DNA from: Phoenix dactylifera
Lineage: Eukaryota; Streptophyta; Magnoliopsida; Arecales; Arecaceae
DNA: 64,000 nt
Direction: 5' to 3'
Assembly: GCF_009389715.1 (NCBI RefSeq)
Contig: NC_052399.1
Coordinates: 7,380,585-7,444,584, forward strand
How positions within the stretch are numbered: position 1 is the stretch's first letter; each line of letters opens with the position of its first letter. Positions 34,960 through 46,085 of the stretch are shown here, one piece after another. Below the pieces are notes generated by a model. That model did not search any database. It was not told the DNA's origin and was given only the letters and a program-made list of their open reading frames with translations. The position numbers were made by a program, and so were the translations under genes.

Positions 34960-37765
34960 TGATAGTCAACTTTAAAGACCACGCAATAGCACGTATCTAG
35001 TAGGATAGTGATTACGGGTATCGATCCACAGGGATTGGGGTATAGTTATTTTTCTTAAATATAAAAATATTTAAAATGATGAATTTGTGAAGACTATTAG
35101 CTAAGCAATTGAATAAAAAAAATGCAATTAAAATGATATCAATTTGGGAGAACCTAGGGCAAGGAATTCACCACTAACATCGGAACAAGGGTTATTTATA
35201 TTTTAATTTATTCTTGGATAAACATGCAAATTGGCTACAAGCCTAATAAGCATTTAAATAAAAATTCACAAAAGTAATTTGGGCATAATCCATCTTCGGT
35301 TGGCATGAAATGTCTACCCTAATCTAAGGTGGTAGCACATCGCATCTTTCCTAAGCATGGACTATCTTATATTTACCTAGTGATCATGAAGAACAGTTGT
35401 ACGAACATCATACTTAAAATCACATAAATTAAATATGATTCAAAAGAAGATTCCATTAAAAACAATAAGTTCATACAACTCCAAGAACATAAAATAAAAT
35501 ATAAAAACCATGTCCCTGTGTTAGGGCTGCATCCAGCCCTAGAGAGGAGATCAGCCCTGCATAGAGTTGGAGACGGCAGCAGCAGCACAGCAGCGGGCTT
35601 CCATCTCTTCCTTTCGCCGGCTTACTCTCCCTCTTGAACTTCTATGGAAATTCATTCCCGAAATGCCCAAAATGTTTCTCTCTCCCTCTATTTTTTATTT
35701 CTTCTTCTCCCGTGGGGCTTGCCTCCGAGAGCTAGGAATAGCCTCCCCCCCCCCCCGGTGGGGGAAGAAGGAATGGGATCAGCCCCCTCCCCTTGTGGGG
35801 AAGAGGAGGAATGCCTCTAGCCTGCATGCATTGATTCCCTTTTATAGCCTTCACAGCCTCTGTTATCACGCAGGGGATAAGGATGAAATGAAGCGAGATG
35901 CGGTTGAGAAGATCCCGGCTCTGTTCCTTGATCCTTGGACGCTGGGAGTTTGGTTGTGCTGCCGTTGGGATGAGATTTGTTCCGAGAGGATAGGAAATCT
36001 GGGAGGAACTCGGATCAAGCTTGGATGCAAGGCTGTTCCGCTAGGAGGAGGGCGCGGATCCGAAAACTGAAGATAAGATGAGCTGGGAGAAGGTGATCCG
36101 GAAACAGAGGATGTTGATGGTTGTTGGGAACGGAACTGGGAGCTGATTTCCGTGGAATCTGGGGTGCATGCGGAGGCTTAGATTTGCTAGGAACGATCGC
36201 ATGGGATGCTGAGATTGAAACTTATCCCGTTGGCATGCCGAGATGCGTGGGAGGAATTCGGCAGAAGAGAATCATGTACGTGGGATGAAGATGGAGTTGA
36301 TCCGGAATGGGAGGAGATTGGGAGGAAAGAATCCATCTGTGAAATCTGAACCCCTGTTCCGAAGCAGGGTCTGTTGAGAGGATCTCGGAGGACATTGGGT
36401 TCGTGCGATGAAGAGAAGTTTGAGAGAGACGTTGGGAAGATGAACTCGCTCGCGGGTGATTCGGATATTCACTGGTGTGGTCTGGAGAAGATGATGAGGA
36501 GAAACAGAGGACTTGATTTTGGGAGGATAAGCTCGGGAAGGACGTGGAGGTTTGGATTTATCCGAACGATGGCTGACCGTGGGATGCTGATTCTTGGAGT
36601 GGGGAGAGGATGTACTCTAAGGATGAACGCTGGGATATGGCTTGGCTTGATTTGTGATGAGCTGGTAGCAGGGGATGAAGGTGAATTGGTTGAATGTCGT
36701 GGAACAAGGGATGATGTTCTCGGGTGAAGGAAGATGCCGGAGGATACGTGATGGGAAGATAAGGATGAACTGAGATAGAAGGAGGGCTGAGATCCATGTT
36801 TGGGAGTTTGAGGATTCTGCCGATGGCTAAATGCGGCTGGGAGAAACAATGGGAAGGCGTTGGTCGAACGGCTGGAAGTGTGAACAGAGGAGTTGGGACG
36901 GGCTCTGGACTTGGTTCGGAAGAAGGATACGGCTGGGATTTGAGTTTATCCCACGGGCGAAGAGGAGGGGGGATGAGCTGGGGCTGAGCTTATCCATGGG
37001 CGTTCGGAAGAAATGGGGTGCTGATCCGAACGGGAGAAGATCACGGTTGGGAGAAAGATGCGGGATGAAGTTAGATCAACGTGGATGTGATTCCGAGGGA
37101 CATTGGGAGATTCGGTGCATGCTATGCATTTAGTTGTTTGATCCGAACGGGAAAACAACCTGTGAAGCTTGGGATTTGACTGGCCACGAGATGAAGATGA
37201 ATCACAGATATGGTGAGCTGGGACGTTCGCTGTGATGAAGAAGCGATGGGAAGATGACACAGATGCAAGGGGAAGTTTGGATGTTGGTTCGAATGGGATG
37301 AAGCCAAATCGTGGGATGATTCTATAGGATAAGCTTGATCCGGTTGTTGGAACAAGGACGTTGGGAAGAACATGGAGGTTGAAACAGGGGAGAAGCTGGG
37401 ATTTATTCCGAAGAAGAGATAAGGATGCTGTGAGTTTAAGCTAGAAGAAAAGGATGGCTTGGTTCCATTCTTTGAACATGGGAGTGAAAGTGACGTAGAA
37501 GCTTAATTTCTAAGCACTAAAAGGGTGACGTGGACATGGGTTCAGCGACCTGCACAAATTAGTTCAGACATCATCCCAATTAGTTCGACTCGATCTGCAC
37601 ATATTAGAATTGACCAATAAAATCAAGCAAACTCGAATTATTTTTAATAATGCCATGATGAAGGGGAACACATTTTCTTATGTTAAATTCACTAAATATA
37701 TGAATTAAAATAATGATAAGTGCTATGAATAAGATATTAATTTATGCATTATTTAGCACTTATCA
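34960..37765 (-). repeat. E2 LTR, right copy (5' LTR of the element)
   Basis: 2,806 bp, differing from the left copy by scattered substitutions and a few small indels in homopolymers. The minus-strand TATA box is at 35838-35848. The 11-bp terminal inverted repeat is at 37714-37765. Confidence 0.92.
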
Positions 37766-38722
37766 ACTACCCTAAGGAGTGGACGTGTAGTAGACAATAA
37801 GATTGGGGAGGACAACAATAAGGAAGATGAAGAAGAGGATAGAAATGTGTTAAATGAAAAACCTTCTTCTTCTTCTTCACCTAGTCCACCTTCTGCCAAA
37901 ACTCATATCCCAAAGGCCCCATATCCTGAAGCTCTTAATTCACCCTCTCCCTTTGGCAAAAAGGGAACTTCACTAGAGAAAATAATGGAGGTTTTCAAAC
38001 AAGTGAAAATCAACCTTCCGCTTCTTGATGCTATTAGACAAGTTCCCTCCTATGCCAAATTTCTCAAAGACCTTTGCACACAAAAGCGAAAATCTAGGAC
38101 ACATGTGCCTAAAAAGGTCTTCCTAACTGATCAAGTGAGTTCTATTCTCCAACATAACACCCCTCCGAAATTCAAAGATCCTGGTGCTCCCACCATCTCC
38201 TGTGTCTTAGGAAATAATTTCATTGATCGAGCACTCTTAGATCTAGGGGCAAGTGTCAACCTTTTACCTTATTCAGTTTATGAGAAACTTGGTTTAGGTG
38301 AGTTAAAACCAACCTCGGTATCCCTTCAATTGGCTGATCGATCTGTAAAAATACCACGTGGGATAATTGAAGATGTTCTTGTCAAGGTAGACAAATTCTA
38401 TTTTCCAGTAGATTTCATTGTCCTTGATATGGAACATGAGCCCAATCCTAATAGACAAATCCCCGTGATCCTTGGGCGGCCTTTTTTAGCAACAGCCAAT
38501 GCATGCATCAATTGTAGAACAGGGGTAATGAACATATCATTTGGGAACATGAAGGTAAAATTAAATGTGTTCAATGCGGCCGACCAACCCGCAAGAAAAA
38601 TTGAGTGTTTTATGATTGACAAAATAGATGACCTCATAGAAGGAGATGCAAAAACTATCTCACTATGTCTGGCTGAAGACAATAAACTTAGCGCTTGTTG
38701 GGAGGCAACCCAATTCTCTTAG
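37766..38722 (+). CDS. E1 protease part of the gag-pro frame (intact 3' portion)
   Basis: After E2, the E1 frame resumes in the conserved TLRSG motif and stays open to TAG at 38720-38722 (clearly coding from 37847; 291 codons). It holds a Ser/Pro/acidic linker, then a retropepsin-like aspartic protease: LLDLGASVNLLPYSVYEKLG with the catalytic D-x-G at codon 132 of the open frame, LQLADRSVKIPRG and VILGRPFLATANACI, which form the flap and second conserved block. The frame ends LSACWEATQFS with no reverse transcriptase downstream, where autonomous relatives continue into pol. Its function would be Gag maturation, but with gag broken and the frame split by E2 it is probably not expressed. Confidence 0.85.
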   Translation, partial: TTLRSGRVVDNKIGEDNNKEDEEEDRNVLNEKPSSSSSPSPPSAKTHIPKAPYPEALNSPSPFGKKGTSLEKIMEVFKQVKINLPLLDAIRQVPSYAKFLKDLCTQKRKSRTHVPKKVFLTDQVSSILQHNTPPKFKDPGAPTISCVLGNNFIDRALLDLGASVNLLPYSVYEKLGLGELKPTSVSLQLADRSVKIPRGIIEDVLVKVDKFYFPVDFIVLDMEHEPNPNRQIPVILGRPFLATANACINCRTGVMNISFGNMKVKLNVFNAADQPARKIECFMIDKIDDLIEGDAKTISLCLAEDNKLSACWEATQFS

Positions 38723-40136
38723 ATTATTTCTTAACATTGAGGACAATGTTAGGTTTAGGTTTCAGGGTATTCATCTGGATTTTCATCAAAAAAAAAAGTT
38801 AAAAAAATAATAAAAAAAATCATCATCTTTTAAAAAATAAAAAATTAAAAATATTTTTTTAAAAAAAATGTGTTTATTTTCATAAAATAATAATAAAAAA
38901 AAGTTATTAAAAAAAAGTTTTTGTTTAAAAAAAAAACCCTAATTTATATACATTTATGCGAGAATGATAAACACACAAGGTATATAAAATCTAAAAAGCC
39001 CAATGACTAGTGGGAAGTAATACAAATTTAAGTTCTTTTTATTAAGTCTCTCTTAGGGAGTTGTAAGCTAATTAATACTTTGAAATTTCACTACACACTG
39101 ACCGACTCTTCTAAGGTCTAGGCTCGACATTATGTTGAGAGTATGGTAGCAACCTTGGACCCTGATGAATCATACTTATCTAATCCAAAAAAAAAAAAAC
39201 ATCAATAAAAATGGATTTAGTCAGGAACATCGAAAAGGGCTACCTATTGTCAAAGATCAAGTGGGCTTGTGATGAGGACTCCGAGCATAAGTCCGTAGGA
39301 GAGTCTTGATGCCCGACACCTTATGCCAACTGGTGTGAGAGTTGTCGACTGATTGCTCGTTACACGGAGAAATCACCACAAGAGTAAAAGTGCACAATTT
39401 ATATATCTTTCTTTAAAATAAAAAAAATGTTGTATTGACCGAAAAGACAATAGTGTGAAAGCCGTCGTTGTAAAAATTCGAGTAAACTGGAATATTACAG
39501 ATAAAGCCCGTGAGGTACTAAAGTAAACATCCACAACTCTCGAAATCCTGCAGATAAGATGATTTTGAATCAGTGAGTAGGTCTTTTCGACCAATCCTTG
39601 GAAACTACTAGTATTAACAATATTTTGGAGATCCGAACCCTTAGCTTGTGTACGGTCCAGATTTCACCGAGCACTCTAGTATAAATAAGTCTTACAACTT
39701 CCTAAACGGAAACTTAATGACTTTAACTTAGATTGCATACTAATCTAGAATTTGGGCTGACTTAGTAAATAAAACCATGTGTGCTTTGAAGTTCTTATCA
39801 TTTATGTATCTTAAATTAGATTTTAACTAAAAAAAAAAGGTTTTTTTTTCTAGCTAGTATGCACTTGGAATTTGAAGTTTCATCAATCGAATTAAAAAAA
39901 AAAAAAAAAAACAACAACAACAACAACAAATTAATCATAACAATAAATGATATTGAAGTTTGTGGGTATCTTCACTGGAAACCCTCACGAGACTATAACT
40001 CGTCCATTAGGATAACCTAGGGGTTTAAAGCCTTGTTGCATATGGTAAATGCAATCGCGATGCCTGCGAAAGTGAGTTAGAGCTTTTCTTTAATTTCATT
40101 TTGCTCGAGGACTAGCAAAACATAGGTTTGGGGGTG
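38723..40136 (+). other. E1 long 3' untranslated region and polypurine tract
   Basis: A/T-rich with many A runs. Segments such as the CGAAAAGGGCTACCTATTG block (39230) are shared with E2 at 33420-33300 (opposite strand). It ends AAACATAGGTTTGGGGGTG immediately before the 3' LTR. Confidence 0.75.
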
Positions 40137-42306
40137 TGATAAGTGCTGAATAATTTATAATTTAGTTATCTTTTCATAGCACTTATCAATGTTCTTAAAC
40201 TGATAAATACATATTTTACCATAAAATTGAATAAACAATGAAATAAATTTAAATTATGGTAAGAAGTAAATAATTCTTTTCTTAAAACCGACTCTGAACT
40301 TGTCTCTCTTCCGGTTGCGATCTTTCATGAAAACTACAAGAAAACATATAAGGAGGAGATTGTGTTGACCTGAATTATTAACCTGATGGAGTTGCAATCA
40401 AGCTAAGGGTATAATTTAATGGGCTTTGGTCCTGGTTAGATTGAAAGTTATAATTGTATGGAAAAATATTTGATTAACCCTTTTATTAAGTCACGGTCTG
40501 ATCTGGTTGAGTTCAATCTGAAGCGGTTTAGTAAGAATAAAATGACATTGGGCTCAAGAACAAGTTCAAGCAAATCAACGATCATGACCCACCTCAAACC
40601 CAAAGTTAATTCCCAACCAATGCCTTGCGTGCCTTCATATAAAATTTATAATTTAAAATATATATATATATATAATAAAATAAAATAATAAAATTAATAA
40701 AAATAATTTCGGAAAGAATTACTGGATTCACTGTTCATATGAACAGTGTCCCGTGAAAACACTGTTCATATGAACAGTGTTTTAAAAATATATATATATA
40801 AATCAATAAAAAATAAATAAATAAATAAATAAATAAAAAAAAAACCCACTATTTATCTTCTTCCTCCCGCTATCCCGCTGTTTATTCCTCCCGCTATCTA
40901 TCCTTCCCAGCTTCCCAACCACGTGATCACCATGCGTGCAGCCAGTTCCTCCCGTCAATCCCGCCAGCGATGCAGATCCTCCACGCGGTGCAGCCGGCGA
41001 CCAGCCCCTCCGCGATCACCGTGCGTGCAGCCAGCCTCCCGTTCCTCCGCCTCTTTCTCCGCCTGCATCCCCGCCTCCGCGCTGCCGTTCCGATCATCCA
41101 AGACAGGCTCCCAGCATATCACGCCACGGATCCGGCCACCTTCTCCTTCGGCTCCTCCCAATGCGCCCGTTTCTCCTTCAGCCAGCATCCCGGATGATCA
41201 GATCCCACGGCCATCCAACTCCTTCCGTCCGACTGCAAGCATGATCCCAGCCCCCTTCCGAATTTGAGATCTTTTGCGTCCGTAAGCATCACGTGTCAAC
41301 TCCATTCTGGAATCCCTAGCCTGTGATCCGGCCCTTCATCTGCCTCCCGGCACCACGCCCCAAAATCAGCTGCCGTGATCCGCTCTTCCTTCTCTCTGCG
41401 TGCGCCGGACGGCTATAAAAAGAGGGCGTTCGGTGGCAGCAAGGAGGAGCTGGGGGGGGGAGCTCGGTTCAACAGAAAAACAGGGGAGACCCCCTGTTTC
41501 AGTGAAAAGAAGAAGAAAGCCGAGAGGGAGATGAAGAAATAAAATAAAAAAAAGAGAGAAGAGAGAGAGAGGCTGGGAGCGGAAGGGAGTGAAGAGCAAT
41601 TTTTTTATGAAGATGGGAGGACTTCCGGCCACCATGAGCAGCTAAGCCTCGGTTTAGGGGTTTGATGAAGCCATAGAGGAGTATTCGTTTCATTTTTATT
41701 GATTTGAGTTTGTATTGTAAGATGGTTGCATGATGAAGAATTTATCAATTGATCTTATGATTTATCCAATTTATGTGAATCATTTATCTTGCATAAAATA
41801 TTTTACATAGATTGATCTATTTCATCGAATTCAACACCTGTGGTTTGGAGGAGATATTCATGTGACATCGATTTCATGTTTAATGACTTAATGATCAGAT
41901 GCATCATGCTAGGTTAGACAGGTCATGCTTATCGTTAGAGTAGATGGTTTGTGCTAGACTTAGATGATTCATGCTGGGAATTAGTTATAATTTTCTTTTG
42001 TGATTGCTTTGGCTTGTAGTCAGAAGCAGTCAAGTCTTACATACAACTCAATCATTGAAAGCGTCACGGATATAAATCTATCGGTGGAATCTAACCCTAA
42101 ACACCTCTCTCCATAGATAATTCATACTACTACACCCATATTAATTCTTAGTTTTTATCATTTACTCTAGCTTATCCCCTTTGAAGTAATTATTTAATTA
42201 GGAAAAATAACTTGTCTCCAATCCCTGTGGACCGACACCCGTAATCACTGTCCTACAGGATACATGCTATTGCGTGGTTTATTTTCAAAATTGAAATAAC
42301 CGATCA
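40137..42306 (+). repeat. E1 3' LTR
   Basis: 2,170 bp, TGATAAGTGCT to ACCGATCA. It is longer than the 5' copy mainly through an extra 12-bp CTCTTTCTCCGC-type unit near 41050 and small indels in AT, A and G runs. Confidence 0.93.
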
Positions 42307-43174
42307 GTGCTGCTAGAGCAGAATAGAAACTCCAGATGTCTTGAACTATCAAAGTCCCTTCAACGGGTGTAATGTGATTGAGTTCCACCGCCTACGCCCG
42401 GGCGCTCTCCACCACGAGCCTCGGTGACATACTGTGTTTGCCAAAGGTTCGAACGTTCTTTGCCAGCCAGATTTGGTAGGCCAGCAAGTCGCTTTAATCG
42501 CCTCCTAGAGAAGCAGTGGAGACTCTGACCATCGACGTATGGCCTGTAGGAACTTATCCCTCCGGGCCCAAACCTCCCGCAGGATCCATGCCAACCTCCA
42601 AGTCACCTTTGCCCAGGCGCACTGAAACATCGCATGGTCCACCATCTCATCCACACCACACTCCCCGCACTCCGAGGAATCCTTAACCCTCGTCCGCTGA
42701 GTATTGCTTTCATCGGAAGACGATCTCAGACCACCTTCCATAGGAGCAGTGCTACCCTCGGGTGGAGTCTCAAGTGCCAAATCCAAGCACAGTCTGGCCC
42801 CGACTCATACTCCTACCGAAGGATGCGGAAAAAATCTCCCACCCTGACATTGGTCCTATTCTAGGTACTCCAAACCCGGATATCTGGACCTGCACACTCT
42901 GGTACCAGGAGAGATCGGATCCTCTCCACAAGATGTTCTCTGAAAAGTTGATACAGTCTAGTCTCGTCCCACGCAGCCTCCCTGAGGACAAGGAGAACAC
43001 ATACATGCAGGCCCTCCGTTGCCTCAAAGCTAACTATAGTCGGCCAATGCCGCAAGGGGAGGGCATCCACCCATGGGTCACTAACCACATCGATGCTCTA
43101 CCCATCACCTATCAGCCATCTGGTATGTGCCAATACAGTAGGAAGGTATCTCGCTATCTCTCGCCACAGGAAGA
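42307..43174 (-). mobile_element. LINE piece 2: zinc-finger (zf-RVT) region
   Basis: Begins with the E1 target copy GTGCT. The minus-strand translation gives SECGECGVDEMVDHAMFQC, a Cys/His pattern of the zf-RVT domain between the reverse transcriptase and RNase H of plant LINEs, and, nearer 43170, FLWREIARYLPTVLAHTRW and SIDVVSDPWVDALPLR. Frameshifts and stops separate these blocks. It continues across the solo LTR into 45533-46085. Confidence 0.78.
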
Positions 43175-45532
43175 TGAAAGAGTAGATGCCCTGCAAGCCA
43201 ATCGCAATATATATTGCAAAGGATTTTTCTTTTGATTTGTCCAAATCATGTACATGACATTTAAATATGAATAAAGACATTGTGTTTTATCATATGCTGT
43301 TGATTATATTTGTGATAAACCCCTTATATTAGGGCAATGATTTTGAGGCTATGATGAGATCATACTAGTGAGACCTAAAATCCTAAAATCCTAATCTTAA
43401 ATATTCCCAATCATTGGTACATTGAATCGGGGATCAATAATTACCGGAAAGACTGGCACGTCTTATGTATGCTCGATGCAGAGGGTGATTGATCTCACAA
43501 TCATTTGTGTGGAGACACTAATATAAAGATGTGGGTGCTCATTAGAAGAATGAGTTCACTGAATTGACCTACAAAGAGAAATCTTATGAAGTTTTACTTA
43601 CATGTCAAAAGATGATTCTCTTAGTGGGAGTTGTGCAACTGATCCTATGACCTGAGATCACCATGGTATCTTGTGCACATGAACCCATGTTTTGGTTTAC
43701 ACTCATTCATGACAATAAGTTGTGTACGAGGTCTTCTGGATATGGTGAATTGTGTACGAAGATTATGAGTAGGTCAACAAGAAATTAATCACTTCTAGTA
43801 AGAGAAGATAGCATCCTATTTATTCTAATCATATGATAATTCAGGAAGCCTTTGATCAAAGCAGAATGAAAATTAGAAAGAGTTTCTAATGTTTCATTAT
43901 TTGAATTATCATTAAAAGATTGAGAAAAATATGAATATGAAATTGAGTTTGACATATATTCATACTCATATACATATTTGGGATGCAGTTTGATTAAAGG
44001 ATTAAATTGCACGGTAACTTGCCACTGAAGGGTATTTTTGGTATTTCTACCAAATTTCATATTTTTCGGGTAGACATGACACGTTGCTAGACGTCAATCT
44101 TGTCTTTTTGGTTTGATCGAATTAAAGAGTTTAATTCGATCACCAATTAGAAAGTATTCTAATTGTTAAGTTCGGGTTCGCGCAGTTTGGACTTAAATCG
44201 ATTAGAAGAGTTCTAATCAAGTTGAGTCAACTCGCACTCACACCTATTACTGGCTAAATATGGAACCCAATGGGTCACACACAAGAAAACTTATCAAGGG
44301 TCTAATTGGATTAGATCATGTTTGCAAGATAAACATCCTAGCAGGTGTTGCAAACCTTAGCTCCTGATTCGAATTGGATTCGAATCTGATTCTTAATTGA
44401 TCTAATTTGATTAGATCATATTCTAATATGAGTTAGCCAAGAGTTGGCACCTAATTGGCTTGGTTTGAGTCTAATTAGATTAGATTTGATAAATCATTTA
44501 ATTTTGACCGTTGGATCAACATTGGATGAAGAGAAGGATCAAATGGATGGCGCCATGGATTGGAGCCATTGGATCTTCATCATGGGATGATGGGAGATCA
44601 TGATGGCGTGATGGATCTCATCTGGAGACGTGATGATGAAAAATACGTGAAGAAAAAAGAGAGGATAGCGTGAGATTTTAAATGGATAAGGATGAATCTT
44701 CCTTTGATCTTATCCATTTGAACTATCTCTCTCTTCATCACGCCTAAGGGATATATGGCGCCCTCTTTCATGGCCTTTGGATCATCATCAACCCTTGATG
44801 AATAGATAAGGTTGGTTCCTATTTTTCATGCATGAGAAAAAGTGAAGAAAGGGAAGAGTACGGCGCATTTCATGAAGAGGTGCTTAGGGAATGAAGCGCC
44901 ATATCATAAGCGCTTGATCTTATCCTAACCACTTTTGATATGCCCTCTCATCAAATGACGCCTCCTTTGATCTCACGCCCCTCTTCATGCATGAATGGAT
45001 GGCTACAATGCATCCGTATGCCATCTATAAATAGGGAATGCTCCCGGTGTTTTCTAATCATCGAAAATCAATCCAACTCTCTCTCTCTCATATCCCTTCT
45101 TTCTTACATTAGTTTCCTTCTTTCTAGGATTGCTTCTAGGATGTCCTAATCTAAGACAAGGTGGTCTTCTTTAGGACAAAATATTAGAAGTAATTTTAGA
45201 AAGTGAAAGAAAATTAGAGAGGAAAGAAAGCAAGCCAATTGAGTTCTTTAGAAGAATTCTGCATTAAGGATCAAAGTCTTTGGAGCTTAAGACTTGAATT
45301 AAGTTTTCGTGTGAATCAACGTTGGAGGATGAACATTTGGGCACCTAGTGAAAATTCTGCACATTGGATTAGTGTTAGAGGTATTATTCTATTTCTGCAT
45401 TTATATTATATTATTTGATTGCTTCTATTAAGGTGATCTAGGCTTATAAGGGTTTAATGTTAGGAGACTTTATTAAGAAATTTTTAAAATTCCTAGCTTC
45501 CGCTGCCCATTATAACATGCTAGAACCGTACA
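43175..45532 (+). mobile_element. Solo LTR (2.36 kb) inserted in the LINE
   Basis: Begins TGAAAGAGTAG and ends GAACCGTACA, with 5-bp target duplications GAAGA at 43170-43174 and 45533-45537. Removing it and one GAAGA rejoins the LINE frame through CFFLWREIARYLP. It has no coding region and no second LTR. A TATAAATA box at 45026-45033 followed by a CT-rich leader places the promoter on the plus strand. The likely origin is a large Ty1/copia-like element that recombined between its LTRs; the superfamily is inferred from general character only. Confidence 0.75.
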
Positions 45533-46085
45533 GAAGAAACATCTTCACCCTCCTTGGGTTGGCACTTCAGGGCCCACCCACCCATAGTAGGCTGCCATGG
45601 TCTGGCTCCAGAACCCCTGCGGCTCCAACATGAATCGGACTATATGAAGGGCAACGAGCGCCTTCCGCCTCTCCAGGAGAGACAGTACCCTAAGGCCACT
45701 CTCGCTGGATGGAAGGCAAACGCTCTCCTATGCCACCAGATGCACCCCATGACTACCTCCATACGAGCGCCATAAGAAGCCCCAAAATAGCCACTCAATC
45801 TTCATAAGCACTGTCTTTAGCACCACTGTGTTCGCCATGTGATAGATGGGCATGGAGCCTGGTACAGATTTGATCAGCGCCAATCTATTCATCATAGATA
45901 AAGACGCTGCCCGTCACCCCTCTAGCCTACTCTGGACCCGTTGCAACAAACCAGTGCACTCAGATACCCTCAACCTCCTACTTGTGATCGGTATGCCCGA
46001 GTAGCTTCAGGTCCCGTCCTACTCTGACATTCCCAAAATCCTCTGAATCTCCTGTCTAACCCCAAGCGCCGTGCTAGGGCTGAAA
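45533..46085 (-). mobile_element. LINE piece 1: end of the reverse transcriptase domain
   Basis: The minus-strand translation reads YSGIPITSRRLRVSECTGLL, RVQSRLEG, LSMMNRLALIKSVPGSMPIY and HMANTVVLKTVLMKIEWLF, the fingers/thumb region typical of plant LINE ORF2. Several stops occur. Upstream on the minus strand (above 46085) the similarity ends, so the LINE is 5'-truncated. With pieces 2 and 3 it forms one minus-strand LINE split by two LTR insertions. Confidence 0.82.

Larger units (their letters stand above)
29806..37765 (-). mobile_element. E2: coding-less LTR element nested in E1, opposite orientation
   Basis: 7,960 bp. LTRs at 29806-32610 and 34960-37765 (2,805 and 2,806 bp, nearly identical) enclose only 2,349 bp. 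Orientation is minus: the tRNA-Asp primer site reads on the minus strand next to the right-hand LTR, and the polypurine tract lies beside the left-hand LTR. The interior has an E1-like leader and an E1-like 3' region but no gag, protease or other domain. It depends wholly on proteins made elsewhere, like the large retrotransposon derivatives (LARDs) of cereals. The ACTAC target duplication is intact, and the LTR similarity implies a recent insertion, later than that of E1. Confidence 0.9.
25327..42306 (+). mobile_element. E1: non-autonomous Ty3/gypsy (Athila/Tat-like) element with gag and protease only
   Basis: Long LTRs at 25327-27481 and 40137-42306, a tRNA-Asp primer site, a G-rich polypurine tract (GGTTTGGGGG) just before the 3' LTR, and a 5-bp target duplication GTGCT. 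Without the nested E2 it is about 9 kb. The interior has a leader (27505-28335), a gag frame, a protease frame that closes at 38722, and then about 1.4 kb of A/T-rich non-coding DNA. No reverse transcriptase, RNase H or integrase is present, so it must borrow these from another element. The LTRs are very similar (indels such as a 12-bp repeat unit, plus few substitutions), which suggests recent movement, yet gag is already broken. Gag features (NPGWRNHPNFSW, TLRSG) fit the Athila/Tat group. Confidence 0.9.

Noticed and set aside
42505..43235. Plus-strand frame 42762-43235 as a host gene
   Set aside because: It is the antisense shadow of the LINE zinc-finger region, and it crosses the solo LTR boundary.
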